64,000 bases of DNA from PHAA01 sp964457945 (GTDB lineage: Bacteria > Bacillota > Syntrophomonadia > Syntrophomonadales > Syntrophomonadaceae). Every line of letters starts with the position of its first letter. Within the stretch, counting starts at the first letter, position 1. The notes below the pieces were generated by a model that did not search any database, was not told where the DNA came from, and saw only the letters and a list, made by a program, of their open reading frames with translations. The position numbers and the translations under genes were made by a program. Location: positions 1-64,000 of the forward strand of contig CAYWFX010000002.1 of NCBI GenBank assembly GCA_964457945.1. Direction: 5' to 3'. This document shows, one piece after another, positions 41,394-49,788 of this stretch.

Positions 41394-42230
41394 TCAATCT
41401 AGGCTGATACGGCAAAGCTTGCCCTTGCGATAATCATGCAGGAGCGAGGTGCAGGTTTTGCCAGTATCTAGCGCCCCAGCCTTTAATAGGTGGCCTCGCT
41501 TTAGAGCAATTTCTTGCAGAAGTTCTTCAGTGCTTTGGTCTGGACTGCTTACTTTTAGTTTCTCCGTTAGCGTTTCCGGAGACTTTTCTTGCAGAGTTTT
41601 TAACAAATACAGAGCTACCTCTTCCTCATTATAGGCATTTTCTCCTACTATGTTTAAAAGAGCTAGTTTCAGGCCCTGCTCCTCTGCTTCCACTTTAGGC
41701 CACATAAGACCAGGGGTATCCATTAATTCTATATCTTCTCTTACCCGCACCCACTGTTTGCCCCTAGTAATACCGGGCTTAGCACCGGTTTGGGCCATTT
41801 TTTTACCCACCATACAGTTTAGAAAAGTAGATTTGCCTATGTTAGGAACCCCTACAACCATAATTCGGGCGGGTCTTATTCTGCGGCCTTTACGGAGCAT
41901 TTCCGCCGCTTGCGGTTGATAGATGTCCTTAATTGCCTGGATTACCTCTGTCAGTCCCTTTCCACTGGTAGAATCGATGGAGGTTACCATTTCACCTGCC
42001 TTCCGCAATCGAGCCAGGTATTGCTGCGTGGCAGCAGGCGATGCCAGGTCTATTTTGTTTAACACAAATAGCAATTTTTTTCTTCTGCATATCTTTTCCA
42101 GATCAGAATTACGACACGAAAAGGGAGCTCGAGCATCAAGCAGCATAGCCACTATATCAACGAGCTTCATATTCTCTTCAATTTCCCTTTTGGCCTTCAC
42201 CATATGACCTGGATACCAGTTAATCGTCAC
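41394..42230 (-). CDS. rbgA: Ribosome biogenesis GTPase RbgA (YlqF)
   Basis: This is a 278-residue circularly permuted GTPase needed for late 50S assembly. The motifs come in permuted order: NKIDL (G4) near residue 60, then GVPNIGKST (G1), and DTPGLMWP (G3). The family opening NWYPGHMVKAKREI is present. GTG 42230 is chosen because AAAGGAGGT lies 6 nt ahead. In many Firmicutes it follows rplS as here; the next genes of that conserved cluster (rnhB and others) lie beyond an inserted CoA/oxidoreductase module. Confidence 0.96.
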   Translation of the reverse strand: MTINWYPGHMVKAKREIEENMKLVDIVAMLLDARAPFSCRNSDLEKICRRKKLLFVLNKIDLASPAATQQYLARLRKAGEMVTSIDSTSGKGLTEVIQAIKDIYQPQAAEMLRKGRRIRPARIMVVGVPNIGKSTFLNCMVGKKMAQTGAKPGITRGKQWVRVREDIELMDTPGLMWPKVEAEEQGLKLALLNIVGENAYNEEEVALYLLKTLQEKSPETLTEKLKVSSPDQSTEELLQEIALKRGHLLKAGALDTGKTCTSLLHDYRKGKLCRISLD

Positions 42231-42271
42231 GGTTGCTACCTCCTTTGATAATATCCTGGACAACATGACAA

Positions 42272-42330
42272 GGGTACGACACCGAGAACCGTCCCCTCTG
42301 TCGCACCCCCTCCCCCAGTCGCATCCGTCC
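42272..42330. repeat. REP-like repeat between rplS and rbgA
   Basis: GGGTACGAC (42272-42280) and GTCGCACCC (42300-42308) form an imperfect inverted pair around GAGAACCGTCCCC. A third block, GCATCCGTCCC, follows. Confidence 0.7.
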
Positions 42331-42334
42331 CAAT

Positions 42335-42366
42335 AGAAAAAAAGAGAATACCCCTCGGTATCCCCT
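42335..42366 (-). terminator. Terminator after rplS
   Basis: On the minus strand GGGGATACC pairs with GGGTATTCTC, allowing G-U pairs, and a run of seven T follows. It ends the ffh-to-rplS transcription unit. Confidence 0.7.
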
Positions 42367-42373
42367 TAAATCT

Positions 42374-42727
42374 TTATCTAAATCTGCTCTTTTCTTTAAC
42401 CCGAGCTTTTTTACCAGTTAAGCCCCGTAGGTAGAAGAGCCTGGCTCTACGAACCTTACCCTTGCGGGTAACTTCAATCTGAGCAATTTTCGGTGAATTT
42501 ATAAGGAATGTCCTTTCAACGGCAACCCCGTAAGTTACTCTTCTTACGGTAAAGTTCTTTGAAAGACCGCCGCCTCTGACCTTCATAACAATTCCTTCAT
42601 ATACCTGAATTCTTTCTCTGGTTCCCTCAACCACCTTACAGTGGACTTTGACTGTGTCCCCAGGTCCAAAAACCGGTATGTCTTTTTTGTAATGTTCTTC
42701 TTCAACTGACCTGATTATATCTTGCAT
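42374..42727 (-). CDS. rplS: Ribosomal protein L19
   Basis: This 117-residue 50S protein at the 30S/50S interface has FGPGDTVKVHCKVVEGTRERIQVYEG, GGGLSKNFTVRRVTYGVAVERTF and YLRGLTGKKARVKEK. ATG 42727 is preceded by AAGGAGG. The frame is open for another 35 codons upstream, but that part is Cys-rich and not L19-like. It is the last gene before the terminator of the superoperon. Confidence 0.98.
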   Translation of the reverse strand: MQDIIRSVEEEHYKKDIPVFGPGDTVKVHCKVVEGTRERIQVYEGIVMKVRGGGLSKNFTVRRVTYGVAVERTFLINSPKIAQIEVTRKGKVRRARLFYLRGLTGKKARVKEKSRFR

Positions 42728-42839
42728 GATTCCTACCTCCTTCCAGCAGGCGCACCTACATCCATAAAAAATGTAACTACCACCTTTATTACAGAACAAG
42801 CCTATTTTACCACAGCACAAAACCAAGCTCAAGAAAAAC

Positions 42840-43418
42840 CTATCGATTAAACCAGAATTCGCCTAACAATCGATCTAAAATTATGGAAACCGCACTTCGA
42901 ACTGATAGATGGTTATATTCTCCCGCCCCAGTTATAGGTTCTAATATATAATCGCATCCTTGCACTAACTCCTGTACCATACCCCAGCCAGTACCAAATA
43001 ACAATAAATAAACTTGGTTCTCATTAAATATTGCCGTTTTTAACTGACTATAGCTTACGGTATTAGGATATAGACGGGCATCCGTGGCGACCGTATAAAC
43101 CCTCTGTCCGGTTTCTTGCTCAATGGAATCAACTACCGCACTTAGATTTTCCACCAGTCTAAGTTGCTTAAAAGCTTCCTGTCGGTCGGGATTATAACGC
43201 CCTCCATAACCATCCTGCCAGTAAGCCAGAATCTCGGCGATTAACTTCTGCTGGTTGGCGGATGGATGAACTACATAAAAGCCCTCCACATTGTAAGTCC
43301 GCGCAGCACGAGCAATATCATGCAAATCCAGGTTGGTAATCGAAGTGGTTACTGTATCCATTCTTTTATTATACATAGGATAATGCAGCAGTGCTATGTA
43401 TACCCTGGCTTTTCTCAC
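42840..43418 (-). CDS. SPOUT-type RNA methyltransferase (COG4752-like)
   Basis: This 192-residue protein occurs right after trmD in many Clostridia. ALLHYPMYNK at the start and LFGTGWGMVQE and GAGEYNHLSVRSAVSIILDRLLG near the end look like the S-adenosylmethionine-binding trefoil-knot elements of the SPOUT superfamily. Its RNA target is not known to me. The GTG start overlaps the trmD stop by 4 nt, so translation is coupled. Confidence 0.85.
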   Translation of the reverse strand: MRKARVYIALLHYPMYNKRMDTVTTSITNLDLHDIARAARTYNVEGFYVVHPSANQQKLIAEILAYWQDGYGGRYNPDRQEAFKQLRLVENLSAVVDSIEQETGQRVYTVATDARLYPNTVSYSQLKTAIFNENQVYLLLFGTGWGMVQELVQGCDYILEPITGAGEYNHLSVRSAVSIILDRLLGEFWFNR

Positions 43419-44167
43419 TTAGTTTTTTTCTCCCCATTAAATAGAATTTCCTTGAGCAGTTTTTTTTCTTCTTGATCATATTCTCTTTGCAGCAACAGGT
43501 CTGGTCTTTTTAGCAGGGTGCGCTTCAAACTCAGCTTTTTTCGCCACAAACGTATCTGCTCATGGTGTCCCGAGAGAAGTGTTTCTGGAACTTCCTCACC
43601 CTGATAAATCCTGGGTCTGGTGTAATGTGGATATTCCAGCAGGCCACCAACAAAAGACTCCTCTTGCGAAGAATTATCGTCGCCTAAGACTCCGGGAATT
43701 AAGCGCGTAACCGCGTCCACAACCACCATAGCGGCTAATTCCCCTCCGCTCAATACATAATCACCTATGGAAAGCTCTTCATCCACTAGATTCATTATCC
43801 GTTCGTCAATACCCTCGTAATGTCCGCAGAGCAATATTAGATGCTCCTGCCCAGCCATACCAACAACCTTATCCTGATCCAGTGGTTTACCTTGGGGCGA
43901 TAGGTAAATAACATGTGAATTGGCCCTTTTTAGGCTTTCTATCGCCCGGGATAGCACATCATACTTCATAACCATACCTGCGCCGCCCCCATAAGGGTAA
44001 TCATCCACCTGTTGGTGCCTATCCAAAGCATAATCTCTAATGTTTACAGTGTTTATCTCCACAAGCTTTCGGGCTTGAGCCCGTTCAATGATGCTCTCGT
44101 TAAAAGGCGAAGCAAACATGGCAGGAAAAAGCGTCAGTATATCGATTTTCATTGATCCTTCGCTCAC
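43415..44167 (-). CDS. trmD: tRNA (guanine-N1-)-methyltransferase
   Basis: TrmD methylates G37 of tRNAs to prevent frameshifting. The 250-residue protein has the knot motifs YGGGAGMVM, YLSPQGKPLDQ, CGHYEGIDERI, ELSIGDYVLSGGELAAMVVVDA and VTRLIPGVLG. It overlaps rimM upstream and the SPOUT gene downstream by 4 nt each. Length is normal. Confidence 0.98.
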   Translation of the reverse strand: MSEGSMKIDILTLFPAMFASPFNESIIERAQARKLVEINTVNIRDYALDRHQQVDDYPYGGGAGMVMKYDVLSRAIESLKRANSHVIYLSPQGKPLDQDKVVGMAGQEHLILLCGHYEGIDERIMNLVDEELSIGDYVLSGGELAAMVVVDAVTRLIPGVLGDDNSSQEESFVGGLLEYPHYTRPRIYQGEEVPETLLSGHHEQIRLWRKKLSLKRTLLKRPDLLLQREYDQEEKKLLKEILFNGEKKTK

Positions 44168-44697
44168 CTTTCCCGTTTAACTTCTAACAATCCAGGCAGC
44201 AGCTTGACCTGCATGCTAAGACTAGACAAATCAACCTCACGAATTACCTCTTTGATGGCAGGTATGAGAATTTCTTCGTAAACCTCCGACTTTATCACAT
44301 ATACATCATTGGCTCCGGTTTCCAGTATATCTATCAATTGCCCCAGATATCCTATTTCCAAATCATATACCTTCATACCAATCAACTGGAAATGATAATA
44401 AGAACCTTCTGGTAAAGGATATATTTCATCGGCAGAAACATTTAAAAAGGCGTTTCGATATTTAACCGCCTCTTCAATAGTATCTATGCCTTTGAACTTT
44501 ATCAAAAGCTTTCCGTGGTGTGAATTGCAGGCCTCAATAGTCAACTCTGACACGGTATTTCTCTGACTTATCTTTACCTTCTGCATATTCTTAAAACGCT
44601 GAGGAAAATCAGTCAAAAGTTCGACCTTGACTGTTCCTTTGTAACCATGGGTTCCTGTTATTTTCCCAATTTTAATTAATTCCTGGGACTCCACCAA
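44164..44697 (-). CDS. rimM: 16S rRNA processing protein RimM
   Basis: This 177-residue protein assists 30S head maturation and binds S19. It has the opening IGKITGTHGYKGTVKVELLTDFPQRF, central EIYPLPEGSYYHFQLIGMKVYD and the PRC-barrel end. The start appears to be TTG 44697, about 6 nt after GGAGGTA. It follows the KH-protein gene and overlaps trmD. Confidence 0.96.
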   Translation of the reverse strand: MVESQELIKIGKITGTHGYKGTVKVELLTDFPQRFKNMQKVKISQRNTVSELTIEACNSHHGKLLIKFKGIDTIEEAVKYRNAFLNVSADEIYPLPEGSYYHFQLIGMKVYDLEIGYLGQLIDILETGANDVYVIKSEVYEEILIPAIKEVIREVDLSSLSMQVKLLPGLLEVKRER

Positions 44698-44716
44698 TTT
44701 ATACCTCCAAGTAGGC

Positions 44717-44947
44717 CTATCTCATGATCTCCACTGCTACTCTTTTACCTGCCTTAGCGGCTGCAGCCTTGGTAAGGGTACGAATCGATTTGGCAATTTT
44801 ACCTTGCTTGCCTATTACCTTACCCATATCGTCAGGTGCTACCCGGAGTTCAAGCAATACTGATGTTTCATTCTCGGTCTCATTAACTTGAACTTCATCC
44901 GGGTTATCTACCAGAGAGCGGGCGATCATTTCAACTAGTTTTTTCAC
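44717..44947 (-). CDS. khpA: KH-domain RNA-binding protein KhpA (YlqC)
   Basis: This 76-residue protein is a single KH domain with the motif GKVIGKQGKIAKSIRTLTKAAA, whose GKQG loop contacts RNA. It acts with KhpB in several Firmicutes in cell-division and envelope control. It lies between rpsP and rimM, the normal place. Confidence 0.95.
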   Translation of the reverse strand: MKKLVEMIARSLVDNPDEVQVNETENETSVLLELRVAPDDMGKVIGKQGKIAKSIRTLTKAAAAKAGKRVAVEIMR

Positions 44948-44968
44948 TTATGTTTCACCCCCCAGCCT

Positions 44969-45235
44969 CTACTTGCGGCTTTCCGCAAATTTACTCATAA
45001 TCCCTTGTTTCTGCAAGAGAGATTTTGCCGTATCAGAAGGTTTAGCACCGGTCGTCAACCATTTGAGCGCCTTTTCTTCGTCTATCTTAATAGTTGCGGG
45101 AGTGGTCGCGGGGTCATAATAACCTATTTCCTCGATAAAACGACCATCTCTGGGTGATCTGGAATCTGCTACTACTACTCTGTAGAAGGGGTTTTTCTTT
45201 GCTCCCATCCTTTTTAGCCTGATCTTTGTTGCCAT
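44969..45235 (-). CDS. rpsP: Ribosomal protein S16
   Basis: This 88-residue protein has the family opening IRLKRMGAKKNPFYRVVVADSR and the typical GYYDP and EKALKWLTTGAKPSDT. AAGGAGGTG precedes the ATG. The 144-nt gap to ffh contains TTGACA-like sequences but no promoter that I would defend. Confidence 0.98.
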   Translation of the reverse strand: MATKIRLKRMGAKKNPFYRVVVADSRSPRDGRFIEEIGYYDPATTPATIKIDEEKALKWLTTGAKPSDTAKSLLQKQGIMSKFAESRK

Positions 45236-45379
45236 ATTGTCACCTCCTTGTTTAAGAGACTATCAAAAAAGCCCCTAAATCTACACTTATATTAACCTGC
45301 ACCTTGTCAATGGGACGGTTTTTTTGTCAACCAGTGTGGCACAGGTGATGTAAGTCTTATGTTATATAGTATTGATTGA

Positions 45380-46726
45380 TTAGAAGGGCAGTTTTATATT
45401 TGGCATCCCGCCCCGTTTTCCCTTTTTACCACCCATATCGGCAAACTGTTTCATTAGCTTCCGAGAGTCCTCAAATTGCTTAAGCAATCGGTTTACTTCC
45501 TGAACTTTCGTTCCACTCCCGCGGGCGATCCTTTTCTTGCGGCTGCCGTTTAATATTACCGGATTACGTCTTTCCTCCAAGGTCATGGACTTAATTATGG
45601 CTTCCACATGGCCGAGCTCTTTTTCATCTATCTCGCCCTTCATAGCCTTCATTTGTTTCCCCATACCCGGTATCATGCCCAATAAATCTTCCAGCGGTCC
45701 CATGGATCTGACCTGCTGCATCTGTTCCAGAAAATCTTCCAGATTAAATTCTTGCTGGCGAATCTTCCTTTCCATTTCCTTAGCTTGCTTCTGGTCAAAA
45801 CTAGACTGGGCTTTTTCCACCAGGGTCAAAATATCTCCCATGCCTAATATACGCGAGGCCATTCTTTCTGGGTGAAAGGTCTCCAGGGCATCCAACTTCT
45901 CACCCATACCCACCATTTTAATCGGACAGCCGGTTACCGCTTTGACCGATAGGGCTGCTCCGCCTCTCGTGTCTCCATCCAGCTTGGTTAGGATAACTCC
46001 TGTCAAACCCAGATCTGCGTTGAAGGCCTCTGCCACATTAACTGCATCCTGCCCGGTCATAGCATCTACCACCAGGAGTATTTCCTGGGGATCCACCGTT
46101 GTCTTTATCTGCTTCAATTCATCCATTAACTCTTCATTGATATGCAGTCTGCCGGCTGTATCTATAATCACAACATCACGGTTGTTGGTCCGTGCGTATT
46201 CCAGTGAATCTCGGGCAATGTCGACTGGGTTGACCTGGCCCAGGGAAAATACCGGGACACCCACCTGCTCTCCCAGCACCTGCAGTTGTTTAATAGCCGC
46301 GGGTCTGTAAACATCGCAGGCCACCAAAAGGGGACGGCGTCCAAGCTTTATTAAGCTCTTGGCTAGCTTAGCTACGGTAGTAGTTTTTCCGGCACCCTGC
46401 AATCCCACTGCCATAAAAATAGTGGGTGGCTTAGGCGACATAATTAATTTGTTTTCAGATTCTCCCATCAGACTGCTCATCTCGTCATAAACGATCTTGA
46501 CGATCTGCTGCCCAGGGGTCACGCTCTGCAGTACTTCCTGGCCTACCGCTCTCTCACTGACGGTCGCAACAAACTTCTTAACTACCTTATAATTAACGTC
46601 CGCCTCCAATAGAGCCAGTCTGACTTCACGCATGGCAACTTTTACATCTTCTTCTGATATTTTACCTTTGCCACGCAGTTTTCTAAAAACCTCTTGCAGT
46701 CGGTCTGATAATCCTTCAAACGCCAC
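45380..46726 (-). CDS. ffh: Signal recognition particle GTPase
   Basis: Ffh binds signal peptides and SRP RNA and targets membrane proteins to FtsY. The 448-residue protein has the N-domain, the G-domain with GLQGAGKTTTVAKLA, DVYRPAAIKQL, DTAGRL and TKLDGD, and the Met-rich M-domain (EDFLEQMQQVRSMGPL, MIPGMGKQMK, GSGT). It follows ylxM by 16 nt in the standard pair. Confidence 0.98.
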   Translation of the reverse strand: MAFEGLSDRLQEVFRKLRGKGKISEEDVKVAMREVRLALLEADVNYKVVKKFVATVSERAVGQEVLQSVTPGQQIVKIVYDEMSSLMGESENKLIMSPKPPTIFMAVGLQGAGKTTTVAKLAKSLIKLGRRPLLVACDVYRPAAIKQLQVLGEQVGVPVFSLGQVNPVDIARDSLEYARTNNRDVVIIDTAGRLHINEELMDELKQIKTTVDPQEILLVVDAMTGQDAVNVAEAFNADLGLTGVILTKLDGDTRGGAALSVKAVTGCPIKMVGMGEKLDALETFHPERMASRILGMGDILTLVEKAQSSFDQKQAKEMERKIRQQEFNLEDFLEQMQQVRSMGPLEDLLGMIPGMGKQMKAMKGEIDEKELGHVEAIIKSMTLEERRNPVILNGSRKKRIARGSGTKVQEVNRLLKQFEDSRKLMKQFADMGGKKGKRGGMPNIKLPF

Positions 46727-46742
46727 AATACCTCTCCTTTTC

Positions 46743-47084
46743 CTACAGCAATCGTGAAAGTTCTCGTAAAATTCCCACTGATTTGCTTACCGTACTCTGA
46801 TTAACCTCATTTCCTTCTAGCAGGGAAGATAATTCATTTAAACGCTCACGCATTATTTGAAACCTCTCCACCAGGCCCAGCTTTTGCTCATATTGCTCTA
46901 ACAGGCTTTCCGCCTTTTTGACCGTATCATAAACCGCCTGCCGACTGGTATTCATATCATCAGCAATCTCGGAAAGGGATAAATCATTTTCATAATGCAG
47001 GTTCAGAACATTCTGCTGTTTCTCAGTAAGCAAGGGTCCATAAAAATCCTTGAGCAGCACCACATGGCTTATTTTCTCCAGCAT
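46743..47084 (-). CDS. ylxM: YlxM family HTH protein
   Basis: This 113-residue protein resembles sigma-70 region 4. Its HTH is LTEKQQNVLNLHYENDLSLSEIADDMNTSRQAVYDTVKKAE, followed by a coiled-coil C-terminus. It almost always precedes ffh and is thought to affect SRP function. AAGGAG precedes the ATG. Confidence 0.95.
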   Translation of the reverse strand: MLEKISHVVLLKDFYGPLLTEKQQNVLNLHYENDLSLSEIADDMNTSRQAVYDTVKKAESLLEQYEQKLGLVERFQIMRERLNELSSLLEGNEVNQSTVSKSVGILRELSRLL

Positions 47085-47100
47085 AGTTCATTCTCCTTGC

Positions 47101-47120
47101 GTAAAGCATTTTTGCTTTAC
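47101..47120 (-). other. 5' stem-loop of the ylxM-ffh mRNA
   Basis: GTAAAGCA and TGCTTTAC form a perfect 8-bp stem with a 4-nt loop at the predicted 5' end of the transcript, about 5 nt before the Shine-Dalgarno region. It could protect the mRNA end or adjust translation. Confidence 0.55.
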
Positions 47121-47126
47121 ATACCG

Positions 47127-47155
47127 ATTCTATATGTTCCCATCGTCCCTGTCAA
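47127..47155 (-). promoter_or_regulatory. Sigma-A promoter of the ylxM-ffh operon
   Basis: On the minus strand TTGACA and TAGAAT are 17 nt apart, a near-consensus promoter. Transcription should start at about 47120. Confidence 0.8.
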
Positions 47156-47269
47156 GGTAACGGAGAAAACGTGCACCTAATTTTTTTGCCTAATCAGGGT
47201 AAATCCTCTAAAATATAATTAATATTGTTAATCCTTGAACAATATCTTGTTTGTAAAGGAGTGTTGATA

Positions 47270-48115
47270 TTGAAAGAAAAAATTGCTTTAATTGCCGACA
47301 GCGCGTGCGACCTTCCTCAAAGCTTGATCGAAGAACTAGGTATTAGAATACTCCCTTTAAAAGTCATTTATCCGGATGGAGAGTATTCTGATCGTGTCGA
47401 TATACAGCCTATGGAGGTCTATAACCGCATGCCCGCAGAGATTCCTACTACGTCGATGCCCAATTTGCAAGAAATAAAGGACGCTATGGAAAGTGCTCGC
47501 CGGGAAGGTTTTACCCACGTGCTGGCTATTGCCTTATCCAGTGGTTTATCAGGTACCTATCAGGCCATGAAACTGGCTGCTAAGGATTTTGATGACATAG
47601 TTATAGAAGTCTTTGACACTCTCACCTTATGTATGGCAACCGGCTGGATTGTTCTAGACGCTGCCCGAAATATTGCCAATGGCCTCAGTTTTGAGAAAGT
47701 CATGCAAAAACTTGTGAGCTTGCAACCTCATGTAAGGGCCTTCTATGTGATTGAAACCCTGGAATACCTGCGTAAGGGGGGCCGAATTGGACTGGTAGCA
47801 GGAATGTTAGGTGACTTACTTAATTTAAAACCAATTATATCTGTGAATCCAGAAGGAAAATACTTTACCTATGCAAAAGTAAGAGGACGCCACAAATCGA
47901 TTGAACGATTAATGGAGGTTATCGAAGAACATGTTGGCAATAGACCATTCAACTTGGCTGTTATGCACGGCGGGGCGAAAATTGAAGGCGAGAAAATGTT
48001 AGCCAAGCTGAGCAAGCTTCCTAATGTTAGAGAACTAATTTTTTCCGACATCAGTCCGGCTCTGGGAGTACACACCGGACCAGGCTTGCTGGCACTTTGT
48101 TTCCACGAAGTATAA
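47270..48115 (+). CDS. DegV family fatty-acid-binding protein
   Basis: This protein of about 281 residues opens with IALIADSACDLPQSLIEELGI and carries TSMPNLQEI, HVLAIALSSGLSGTYQA, ETLEYLRKGGRIG and the C-terminal SPALGVHTGPGLLAL. DegV proteins bind one fatty-acid molecule; FakB members hand it to the kinase FakA, but no kinase gene is nearby. I use TTG 47270, 8 nt after AAAGGAG; an upstream TTG at 47225 has no such site. It is divergent from ylxM and followed by a plus-strand terminator. A relic of a second degV 3' end lies at 53601-53660. Confidence 0.92.
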   Translation: MKEKIALIADSACDLPQSLIEELGIRILPLKVIYPDGEYSDRVDIQPMEVYNRMPAEIPTTSMPNLQEIKDAMESARREGFTHVLAIALSSGLSGTYQAMKLAAKDFDDIVIEVFDTLTLCMATGWIVLDAARNIANGLSFEKVMQKLVSLQPHVRAFYVIETLEYLRKGGRIGLVAGMLGDLLNLKPIISVNPEGKYFTYAKVRGRHKSIERLMEVIEEHVGNRPFNLAVMHGGAKIEGEKMLAKLSKLPNVRELIFSDISPALGVHTGPGLLALCFHEV

Positions 48116-48127
48116 GGGCTTTCCAGA

Positions 48128-48174
48128 CAAACTACCAGGCTGATGACAGAAATGAAGATCAAAGCATGAGGAAA
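48128..48174 (+). repeat. 47-nt dispersed repeat, copy 2
   Basis: Partner of 19192-19238, in the same register over the whole length. It begins 13 nt after the degV stop codon. Confidence 0.55.
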
Positions 48175-48204
48175 CGCCGAAATTCGCTTTTGTAATCGGG
48201 CTGG

Positions 48205-48227
48205 GACCGGGAAACCGGTCTTTTTTT
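48205..48227 (+). terminator. Terminator after degV
   Basis: GACCGG-GAAA-CCGGTC is followed directly by seven T, a compact hairpin with a GNRA loop. Confidence 0.92.
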
Positions 48228-48282
48228 ATGCCTATTTGCCGCTTGAAGGCTAGGCAACGCGGAAAGAAGGGGATTTTTTAAT

Positions 48283-48310
48283 TTGTATTTTATTTCCATT
48301 TTGTTATAAT
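48283..48310 (+). promoter_or_regulatory. Candidate promoter of the small exported protein gene
   Basis: TTGTAT and TATAAT are 16 nt apart, with the ATG about 35 nt further on. Confidence 0.5.
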
Positions 48311-48344
48311 GGTCTCATTAAATATTTTGTAAGGAGACTGGTTA

Positions 48345-48866
48345 ATGTCCAAAATTATCTCCGTCCTGGCCAGTGCCATTCTAATCATAATTATCCTCAC
48401 ATCACCAGTCCTGGCCCCAATGAATACAGGCCAGTCGGCTAATGAGGACTTTGACCGAATTTTCCAGGACACCGTTGCAGATTTCGCGCTTTACACCTCA
48501 CTATTATATGATGTATATTCCTTAAACCAGTACCGAGTATCACTCCATGCAAACAATCCCGAATCAGCTGCCACCTACCTCACGGGGGGATTTAATCCAT
48601 CCTTGGCCACTGATATAGTCGGTTATTACCTGCAATGGCTGCCTGAGTTTAACAAAATAGCGGTTATCCCCACCGATTCAATTCCGATCATAACCGAGGC
48701 AGATAAATCATTCCTGAAAATGCAGCGGATATCCCCGGATAAAGTCATATTGGAACGTACATATACTGATTGCTATGAGCTGGGCGACAAATACCTCTAT
48801 CGTATTACCGCCGAGCAAAAAGATGGGCACTGGATCATTGTCGATTTGCAGTTAGATTGCTTATGA
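48345..48866 (+). CDS. Exported protein of unknown function (173 residues)
   Basis: I do not recognise this protein. It begins with a hydrophobic segment (residues 3-25, rich in Ile and Leu, ending near SPVLAP) that could be a signal peptide or anchor. A small domain follows that would lie outside the membrane, with alternating strand-like stretches near the end (YRITAEQKDGHWIIVDLQL). AAGGAGAC precedes the ATG and a promoter and the degV terminator lie upstream, so it looks like a real single-gene unit. The final strand pattern resembles conserved DUF4829- or NTF2-like exported proteins of Firmicutes, but this is a weak impression. Confidence 0.75.
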   Translation: MSKIISVLASAILIIIILTSPVLAPMNTGQSANEDFDRIFQDTVADFALYTSLLYDVYSLNQYRVSLHANNPESAATYLTGGFNPSLATDIVGYYLQWLPEFNKIAVIPTDSIPIITEADKSFLKMQRISPDKVILERTYTDCYELGDKYLYRITAEQKDGHWIIVDLQLDCL

Positions 48867-48895
48867 ACACCTGCTAAGCCTGCAAAGATTCCTTT

Positions 48896-48965
48896 ACTCT
48901 GGGAGTCAGTGGGAGTCAGGGGGACGGCAGACTGTGAGAGTCAGGGGGACGGTTCTTTTGACTCA
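48896..48965. repeat. REP-like cluster at the 3' end of the RAYT gene
   Basis: Several GAGTCAG-GGGGACGG units stand here: GGGAGTCAG twice, then two GAGTCAGGGGGACGG copies, and TTCTTTTGACTCA. The innermost copy overlaps the stop codon of the transposase gene. Confidence 0.85.
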
Positions 48966-49760
48966 TAGTCTGATCCGTTCCACGACGTTTCGATCTACAC
49001 CTAATACCTGGGCAATTGTTCTAATTGATAAATTCGTGTTAGCACGTAAATGCCGAATTACCTCATTCTTTATCAACTCATCCTGGTTTAGTTGTTCCCA
49101 TTGGCTTCCGCCATGATATTTGGCGAGATAATCTTTAAGATAATATCGTCCTTGCACAACGGTCCGTATCGCATCTTCATCCTCACAATCCAAATAGATC
49201 AGCGGATCTTCTTCTTTTGAAAACCGAATGAATTCTGTGATTGCTGCTTGCTGCTCTTTCGCAATTATGCTGAGTACATATTGGGTATCCACCTTGACAG
49301 TGCTGCTTACCGGGTTGGGGTTTAGAAGGAAGTGGCGGTAAGTGCTCCATTGATAGTCTTCCGACATGTTTACTATTTTGGCTTTAACCGGATTATTATG
49401 TATGTATCGAATGACCGCCATCAGGTACCGTTCATCTTCTACTGCTTCGCTTTTAAACCGATCCTGGAAAACGTGCCCTATTCGATTGTGCTGAACATTA
49501 TAGAAATAGGCATAGCGAATTGCTATGCCCTTCATAATCGTTGAAATATCTATATCTTTTGAGTTGATTACTATATGTACATGATTGTCCATTATACAAT
49601 ACGCATATATTGAGAACTCGAACTCATTTTGCTTTACTGAAATATCATCCAGCAATCTTTGCTTTTCTTCATTTGACTCAAATATTTTCTTTCGTTCATT
49701 TCCCCTGAGCATAATGTGATAAATTGATGTCTTGCTTAGTTTTCTCTGATGTCTCGGCAT
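48963..49760 (-). CDS. REP-associated tyrosine transposase (RAYT, Y1/IS200-like)
   Basis: This 265-residue HUH-type Y1 transposase has the metal-binding His pair in MDNHVHIVI, catalytic-Tyr helix candidates in IRYAYFYNVQH and the family segment HVFQDRFKSEAVEDERYLMAVIRYIHNNPVKA. A C-terminal HTH of the DnaA/Trp-repressor kind follows (LRANTNLSIRTIAQVLGVDRN). RAYTs are single-copy, domesticated relatives of IS200 that nick and move REP sequences. REP-like inverted repeats lie on both sides, and related copies occur in many intergenic gaps of the window. The reading frame is intact. Confidence 0.93.
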   Translation of the reverse strand: MPRHQRKLSKTSIYHIMLRGNERKKIFESNEEKQRLLDDISVKQNEFEFSIYAYCIMDNHVHIVINSKDIDISTIMKGIAIRYAYFYNVQHNRIGHVFQDRFKSEAVEDERYLMAVIRYIHNNPVKAKIVNMSEDYQWSTYRHFLLNPNPVSSTVKVDTQYVLSIIAKEQQAAITEFIRFSKEEDPLIYLDCEDEDAIRTVVQGRYYLKDYLAKYHGGSQWEQLNQDELIKNEVIRHLRANTNLSIRTIAQVLGVDRNVVERIRL

Positions 49761-49788
49761 TTAACATTCCCCCTGATATTTTAATTCT

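Noticed and set aside
42728..42832. Longer N-terminus for L19
   Set aside because: The extension is Cys-rich and unlike L19, while AAGGAGG sits properly before ATG 42727.
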